From: Pedobacter sp.
Lineage (GTDB): Bacteria > Bacteroidota > Bacteroidia > Sphingobacteriales > Sphingobacteriaceae
Direction of reading: 5' to 3'
NCBI GenBank assembly: GCA_028287885.1
Contig: JAQBOT010000415.1
Location: 1-21,287, forward strand
DNA length: 21,287 nt
The position numbers were made by a program, and so were the translations under genes. The notes below the pieces were generated by a model. The model was not told where the DNA came from. It saw only the letters and a program-made list of their open reading frames with translations, and did no database searches. Positions 17,353-21,287 of this stretch are shown here, piece after piece; position 1 is the stretch's first letter, and every line of letters starts with the position of its first letter.

Positions 17353-17619
17353 CAAAGAGATGGAATATTCAAAGTAAATTTCGAGCATTTGAAAAGCTAG
17401 TATCTAACTGGATGAAAGTAAGGTCTTCGTGTATATTGAGGCAGTTTAGCCTGTATTTTCTGCTGTTATCTGTTCCATTAACTTTAAACAGAAAAAGTTA
17501 TTAACATAAAATAGAGATTTTTGAGCCTTAATAATGAGCAATATGCCCATTTTGGGTAATTTACACCCGTAAGAACCTAGCAAACTACTTTTATTCGCGT
17601 CAACAAGACCTATGCCAAA

Positions 17620-17651
17620 TTTGTATTTTAAAAAATTCTACGTTATATTTA
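17620..17651 (+). promoter_or_regulatory. Candidate Bacteroidota promoter for the PAS/DHp gene
   Basis: TTTG (17620-17623), a 20-base spacer, then TATATTTA (17644-17651) followed by CG. Both boxes and the spacing fit the Bacteroidota housekeeping promoter pattern (TTTG, TAnnTTTG). It would leave a leader of roughly 65 bases before the ATG at 17721. Confidence 0.45.
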
Positions 17652-17720
17652 CGTTAAAGAAGAAACAAGTTAATATCATCCTACCAGGACAAACAGAATG
17701 CAACGACAATTTTCGCCATC

Positions 17721-19013
17721 ATGACAGGCGGCGTTTTTAAATACATCAATTTACTGCAAAGCAGGCCCATTAAAGTGGTATTCCTGTATATAGTAATGAC
17801 TCTGCTTTGGGTATTAGGAGCTCCAATTCTGGTTAATCTACTTGTTCCATTATTGCACATAGAAAGAGAAGTTGTTAAACCTATAGTTGATTGCTGTTTC
17901 ATTTTGCTGACGGCAATCTTAATTTTTCTTGCTATCCGTCGTCAGCTTAGTTTACATATTAAGTCCAAAAATCAATATAAGCTGCTTTTTCAATCCAACC
18001 CTATGCCGATGTGGATTTTTGACAGAAAGACGCTGAAAATCTTACAGGTAAATCGTACAGCGCTACATATCTATGGCTATTCTGCAGAGGAATTTAAAGG
18101 AATGAGTATGTTGGACATTACCAGCACCGATGACCATGACAGGACAATTCAACAAGTGAAGAATATGTATTACAATTATAATCCTTCTGGCAAATTTGAG
18201 CACATCAAGAAAAATGGAGAGTTATTTACTGCGAAAATCACTGCCCATAAGCTTCATTTTCAAAACAGAGATTGCGTAATGGTGATGTCGGAGGACGTGA
18301 CCATCCAACATCTGCAGGATAACGCCCTGCAATTGCTATGCGAGGCAGAAAAAGAGTATAAAGAGGAATTGGAAGCAAACATTAAACAGCTAACAGCAAC
18401 TTTAGAGGAAAAACAAAGGTTGGCAGAGGTTATCGACCGGATCTACAATATGGTTTTTATTACAGATCCTGCAGGAGTAATTACCTGGGTTAATAAAGCT
18501 TTTATAAATACAACAGGTTACAGCTTTGAAGAACTAATAGGCAAAACGAATGACTTTTTACATGGCCCATCCCCCGACTACGCCATGCAGGAAAAGATGA
18601 TGGAATCTGTTAAAAACAAGGAATTCTCTGTCTTTGAGGTCATCAACTATACCAAAAGCGGTCAAAAGTATTGGGTAGAGATGACCATTTCGCCCATTTA
18701 CAATTGCGAAAACGAAGTAGTCAGGTACATATCAGTCCAGAACATTATAACGGAAAGAAAGTTGAGAGACCTTCAAATTCAAGAACAGAACAAGGTGCTC
18801 AAGAAGCTTGCCTGGACAAATTCACATACGGTAAGAAAGCCTATAGCTTCTATTCTAAGCCTGGTGGAGCTTGGTGAATACGCAATGAGCATTGAAGAAA
18901 TGAGAGAAATTCATAGTTTTATTGGCGTTTGTTCAAGAGAATTGGACAACATTACTAAAGAAGTCAGCCAAGAGATTAACAACCGTAATCTCGACGGGTT
19001 CATGGAAGTTTGA
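17721..19013 (+). CDS. Membrane PAS-PAS signalling protein with a DHp-like helix but no ATPase domain
   Basis: A 430-residue protein with two N-terminal membrane segments (about 17-46 and 56-74), a PAS domain at about 82-197, a short coiled coil (205-237), and a second PAS at about 238-347 (GKTNDFLHGPSPDY, similar to LOV domains but with Asn where the flavin-linking Cys would be). The C-terminus, about 355-420, has LAWTNSHTVRKPIASILSLV with His369, matching the dimerisation/phospho-acceptor helix of a group of Bacteroidota kinases. No N, G1 or G2 box follows: the frame stops at 19013 and the next gene begins 79 bases later, with no ATPase remnant in any frame. It may be a phospho-relay or scaffold partner that another kinase phosphorylates. 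This reading is inference; similar truncated proteins occur in the phylum. Confidence 0.88.
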   Translation: MTGGVFKYINLLQSRPIKVVFLYIVMTLLWVLGAPILVNLLVPLLHIEREVVKPIVDCCFILLTAILIFLAIRRQLSLHIKSKNQYKLLFQSNPMPMWIFDRKTLKILQVNRTALHIYGYSAEEFKGMSMLDITSTDDHDRTIQQVKNMYYNYNPSGKFEHIKKNGELFTAKITAHKLHFQNRDCVMVMSEDVTIQHLQDNALQLLCEAEKEYKEELEANIKQLTATLEEKQRLAEVIDRIYNMVFITDPAGVITWVNKAFINTTGYSFEELIGKTNDFLHGPSPDYAMQEKMMESVKNKEFSVFEVINYTKSGQKYWVEMTISPIYNCENEVVRYISVQNIITERKLRDLQIQEQNKVLKKLAWTNSHTVRKPIASILSLVELGEYAMSIEEMREIHSFIGVCSRELDNITKEVSQEINNRNLDGFMEV

Positions 19014-19092
19014 ACAGAGCTTGCAGCTTCAAAATGTCAATAAAATACGCAAACAATCAACCTTAAACTCGTGTTAAACTGAAAAGATCAAC

Positions 19093-19425
19093 ATGAATTT
19101 TATTATAGAGCTGCTTGTTAATGCAGGTATCCTTTTGGTCCTCGCCTACATGATGCCTTCTGTAGCCATCAAGAATTTCGGAACCGCCATCCTTGTTGCC
19201 CTTGTTGTAGGTATATTAAACGCAACTGTAGGCATTTTGCTTAGGCTACCGTTGAACATCGTTACCCTAGGCCTACTGTCATTCGTGATCCGCCTGCTTG
19301 TAACAGCTGTAATGATTAAAATAGCCGACAAGCTGTTTTCAGGATTTATAGTGAAAGGATTTCTTCCGGCAGTGATCATTGCGGTTGTTATTGCCATAGT
19401 AGGTAGTATTCTTTCTTTAAGTTAA
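19093..19425 (+). CDS. Small membrane protein, phage-holin-4-like family
   Basis: A 110-residue protein made almost entirely of hydrophobic segments (about 3-22, 28-50, 55-78 and 87-108). NAGILLVLAYMMPSVAIKNFGTAILVALVVGILNATVG and LPLNIVTLGLLSFVIRLL match the mycobacterial-type 'phage holin family 4' group (PF04020-like), which is chromosomal in many bacteria and not evidence of a prophage. Function is unknown; no endolysin or phage gene is near. It starts 79 bases after the PAS/DHp gene on the same strand and could be cotranscribed with it. It is convergent with the MATE gene, 21 bases apart. Confidence 0.85.
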   Translation: MNFIIELLVNAGILLVLAYMMPSVAIKNFGTAILVALVVGILNATVGILLRLPLNIVTLGLLSFVIRLLVTAVMIKIADKLFSGFIVKGFLPAVIIAVVIAIVGSILSLS

Positions 19426-19446
19426 TCTACCAATTGGCTGAATCGA

Positions 19447-20871
19447 TTAAACCTTTATGGTTTTCCACTTACCTTTTTTAAACAATATGAAACCAGCGAT
19501 ACAGATGGCGGTTTCGGCTACAGGAACAGCTATGAAAACGCCGGTCGCACCCATATTGAAGTACTTAGCGAGCAGATAGGCGAAGGGGATCTGAAAGAGC
19601 CAAAAGCCAAAAAAGTTAATCCATGTCGGTGTCCAGGTATCCCCGGCACCGTTGAAGGCATTAACCAGTACCATCCCTATACCATAAAAGACATATCCTA
19701 GACTCATGATGTAAATGGCTTTCACGGCAACTTCAGCAATCAAAGGATCATTGGTGAAAAAAGAGATGAACAAGCGTCCGAAGCTAAAGGTAACAAGCAT
19801 AACCAGTAACATAAAATAGACGCTGTATTTAGCCGTTTGCACAACTGATTCTTCTGCACGGCTAATGTGCCTGGCACCTAGGTTTTGACCAACTAGCGTT
19901 GATGCTGCATTGCTTAATCCCCAAGCCGGAAGCATGAAAAACATCATGAGCCTTAGTGCAGTCTGATAGCCGGCAGATCCGTGATCACCGCCCGTAGTGG
20001 CCACCAGTTGCGCCAGGAAGATCCAGGAGCATGATGCAATAATAAATTGAAATATCGCCGGTGTTGCAATTTTTAACAAGGGCTGTATCTGCATCCAATC
20101 GGGCTTCAAATAGGCGAGTTTAACTTTTAACATTCCTTTGCCGCCAACCAGATTATATAGCTGGTATAAAACTCCGATTCCCCTTCCTATGGTCGTTGCC
20201 ATCGCAGCGCCTGTAAGTCCGTAGGCAGGAATTGGTCCAAATCCGTTGATTAACACTGGACAAAGAATGATGTTACATATGTTTGCGATCCAAAGACTTC
20301 TCATTGCAATTGCCGCATTCCCTGCTCCCCGGAAAACGCCGTTAATCAGGAACACGAGTACGATTACACTACTCCCTCCCATCATGATCTTGGTAAAGGC
20401 TGTTCCTTGTTCTGCAGTTTGTTCCGATGCGCCCATCAACAACAAAATTTCCCGTGCGTAGATAAAGCCGAAAAAGCCGATAAACAGATTGATAATGCAG
20501 GCAACGAGGATGGCTTGCATCCCGGCCTTTGCAGCCATCACGGGATCTTTCTCACCAATTCGCCTGGCAACAACCGCGGTCGCTGCCATACTCATCCCTA
20601 CGGCTAAAGAATAAACAATACTTAATACAGACTCTGTTAACCCAACCGTTTGAATCGCATGGCTGCTGTTTTCAAGGTGACCGACAAAATAAAGATCAAC
20701 CAGCGCAAACACAGATTCCATCACCATTTCCAGGATCATGGGTATCGCAAGTAGGACCACCGCTTTTTTGATGCTACCTTGGGTGTAGTCAAACTCCGCA
20801 CCTTTCAAAGATTGTTTAATAATCTTGTAGGCCCGGGTAAACTTGCTTTCGGCGATTAGGGTTGGAGACAT
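19447..20871 (-). CDS. MATE-family efflux transporter
   Basis: A 474-residue inner-membrane protein with about 12 transmembrane segments in two MatE halves (about 38-245 and 265-465). The signature region begins FDYTQGSIKKAVVLLAIPM, followed by VDLYFVGHL; the two halves have similar motifs, with VFRGAGNAAIAMRSLW in the first and VNAFNGAGDTWTPTWIN in the second. The ATG at 20871 gives a 37-residue hydrophilic N-terminus, usual in Bacteroidota members. MATE proteins export cationic drugs or metabolites using sodium or proton gradients; substrate unknown. A five-copy 19-bp tandem repeat lies 76-170 bases upstream and could be its operator. No regulator gene is adjacent in the window. Confidence 0.92.
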   Translation of the reverse strand: MSPTLIAESKFTRAYKIIKQSLKGAEFDYTQGSIKKAVVLLAIPMILEMVMESVFALVDLYFVGHLENSSHAIQTVGLTESVLSIVYSLAVGMSMAATAVVARRIGEKDPVMAAKAGMQAILVACIINLFIGFFGFIYAREILLLMGASEQTAEQGTAFTKIMMGGSSVIVLVFLINGVFRGAGNAAIAMRSLWIANICNIILCPVLINGFGPIPAYGLTGAAMATTIGRGIGVLYQLYNLVGGKGMLKVKLAYLKPDWMQIQPLLKIATPAIFQFIIASCSWIFLAQLVATTGGDHGSAGYQTALRLMMFFMLPAWGLSNAASTLVGQNLGARHISRAEESVVQTAKYSVYFMLLVMLVTFSFGRLFISFFTNDPLIAEVAVKAIYIMSLGYVFYGIGMVLVNAFNGAGDTWTPTWINFFGFWLFQIPFAYLLAKYFNMGATGVFIAVPVAETAICIAGFILFKKGKWKTIKV

Positions 20872-20946
20872 TATCTAATATAACAAAACAAGCGGAAGCC
20901 TGCCATGCCAACATTGAATAACGTTAGATTTATGCTTGGGTTAATT

Positions 20947-21041
20947 CTAAGACTATCTATTCATCTATAAACCAGTTAGTCAACTACAAACTAGTAATTC
21001 ACCTAAAAACTAGCTAGTCATTTATAAATGAGGTATTCATG
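20947..21041. repeat. Five tandem copies of a degenerate 19-bp unit
   Basis: Units lie end to end at 20947-20965, 20966-20984, 20985-21003, 21004-21022 and 21023-21041. The approximate consensus is TATAAACTAGNTAGTCATC; the fourth contains the palindrome ACTAGCTAGT. The array sits between the ligD-type gene's stop and the MATE gene's start, both reading leftward. Possible roles are a multi-site operator for MATE expression or a simple minisatellite. Confidence 0.7.
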
Positions 21042-21078
21042 TTTATATCAGGCAAGCAAGACGATCCTTCACAAGCGG

Positions 21079-21287
21079 TTACCCGAAAATAGACTTCGCC
21101 TTTACTATTGTTTTTTCCAGGTCGATCCCTTTACCCAATACACCTTTAAACAGATCTCCTTCTACTTTAAGCCGGTCTATGGCGTTGAAAATCGTGAAAT
21201 CACGCATCGTTAAGCCTGGTTTAACTTCATCCCAGTGCAATGGCATGGAGACTGTGGCGCCAAGCTTAGGCCTTAGGGAGTATGCAC
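21079..21287 (-). CDS. ligD: LigD-type NHEJ protein, C-terminal end of polymerase domain (partial)
   Basis: The reverse strand is open from the window edge to a TAA at 21079-21081, 68 codons. It contains AYSLRPKLGATVSMPLHWDE then VKPGLTMRDFTIFN and GDLFKGVLGKGIDLEKT, the conserved C-terminus of the LigD primase-polymerase domain. LigD, with Ku, repairs double-strand breaks by end joining: the polymerase domain fills or extends ends and the ligase domain seals them. Only the tail is present, so I cannot tell a full ligase-polymerase fusion from a stand-alone polymerase gene; the gene symbol is therefore provisional. Transcription reads toward the MATE gene across the 19-bp tandem repeat. Confidence 0.8.
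   Translation of the reverse strand, partial: AYSLRPKLGATVSMPLHWDEVKPGLTMRDFTIFNAIDRLKVEGDLFKGVLGKGIDLEKTIVKAKSIFG

Larger units (their letters stand above)
16906..17720. other. Gene-free stretch of 815 bases between divergent genes
   Basis: No credible intact gene; the longest open frame (17271-17504) is compositionally unlike a protein. In order it holds a possible decayed reading frame (about 16948-17140), phased imperfect repeats (17114-17227), a weak inverted pair AGACAA/TTGTCT (17241-17246 and 17276-17281) around GTGTAAAACAC, a strong hairpin (17313-17352), and a promoter for the downstream PAS gene (17620-17651). The mix of a pseudogene next door and repeats suggests a site of past rearrangement. 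Confidence 0.6.

Noticed and set aside
17271..17504. 77-residue open reading frame on the plus strand
   Set aside because: It runs through the hairpin and low-complexity sequence, has no recognisable domain and a composition unlike neighbouring proteins.
19093..19425. Prophage signal from the holin-family gene
   Set aside because: This holin-like family is common on bacterial chromosomes and no other phage gene is near.

Overview
The window looks like chromosomal DNA of a Bacteroidota bacterium, most likely family Sphingobacteriaceae (Pedobacter or Mucilaginibacter-like). The reasons are: AT-leaning base composition, promoter-like boxes of the Bacteroidota type (TTTG, then TAnnTTTG), few clear Shine-Dalgarno sites, a TonB receptor with an N-terminal carboxypeptidase-regulatory-like domain, many PAS kinases without linked response regulators, GH130 and CE2-type carbohydrate enzymes, and a DUF5107/TPR gene remnant. 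No rRNA, tRNA, intact mobile element or CRISPR array was seen.

Layout from left to right: a truncated two-membrane-segment sensor gene (-) at the left edge; an FMN-binding split-barrel protein (+); a TonB-dependent receptor (-); a soluble five-PAS histidine kinase (+); a secreted CE2-like SGNH esterase (-); two PAP2 phosphatases meeting tail to tail (+/-); a second large soluble histidine kinase with a SpoIIAA/STAS-like C-terminus (-); a secreted GH130-type glycosidase (+); an MFS transporter (-); a wrecked DUF5107/TPR gene (-); an 815-base gene-free stretch with phased repeats and a hairpin; a membrane PAS protein with a phospho-acceptor helix but no ATPase (+); a small holin-family membrane protein (+); a MATE exporter (-); a five-copy 19-bp tandem repeat; and the 3' end of a ligD-type NHEJ gene (-) at the right edge.

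Most genes appear to be single transcription units that alternate in strand. Five tail-to-tail pairs overlap or are separated by 21 bases or less. There is no clear large operon or polysaccharide utilisation locus. The carbohydrate genes (TonB receptor, CE2 esterase, GH130, MFS, DUF5107 remnant) are scattered singles that could feed on plant or mannose-containing glycans, but nothing in the sequence ties them to one substrate. Three orphan PAS signalling proteins and one truncated sensor make this a signalling-rich segment.

I found no convincing new defence or mobile system. The best leads are the triple-lesion pseudogene at 16205-16905, the 19-bp tandem array at 20947-21041, the roughly 32-bp-phased repeats at 17114-17227, the kinase lacking a catalytic domain at 17721-19013, and the kinase fused to a SpoIIAA-like domain at 10472-13453.
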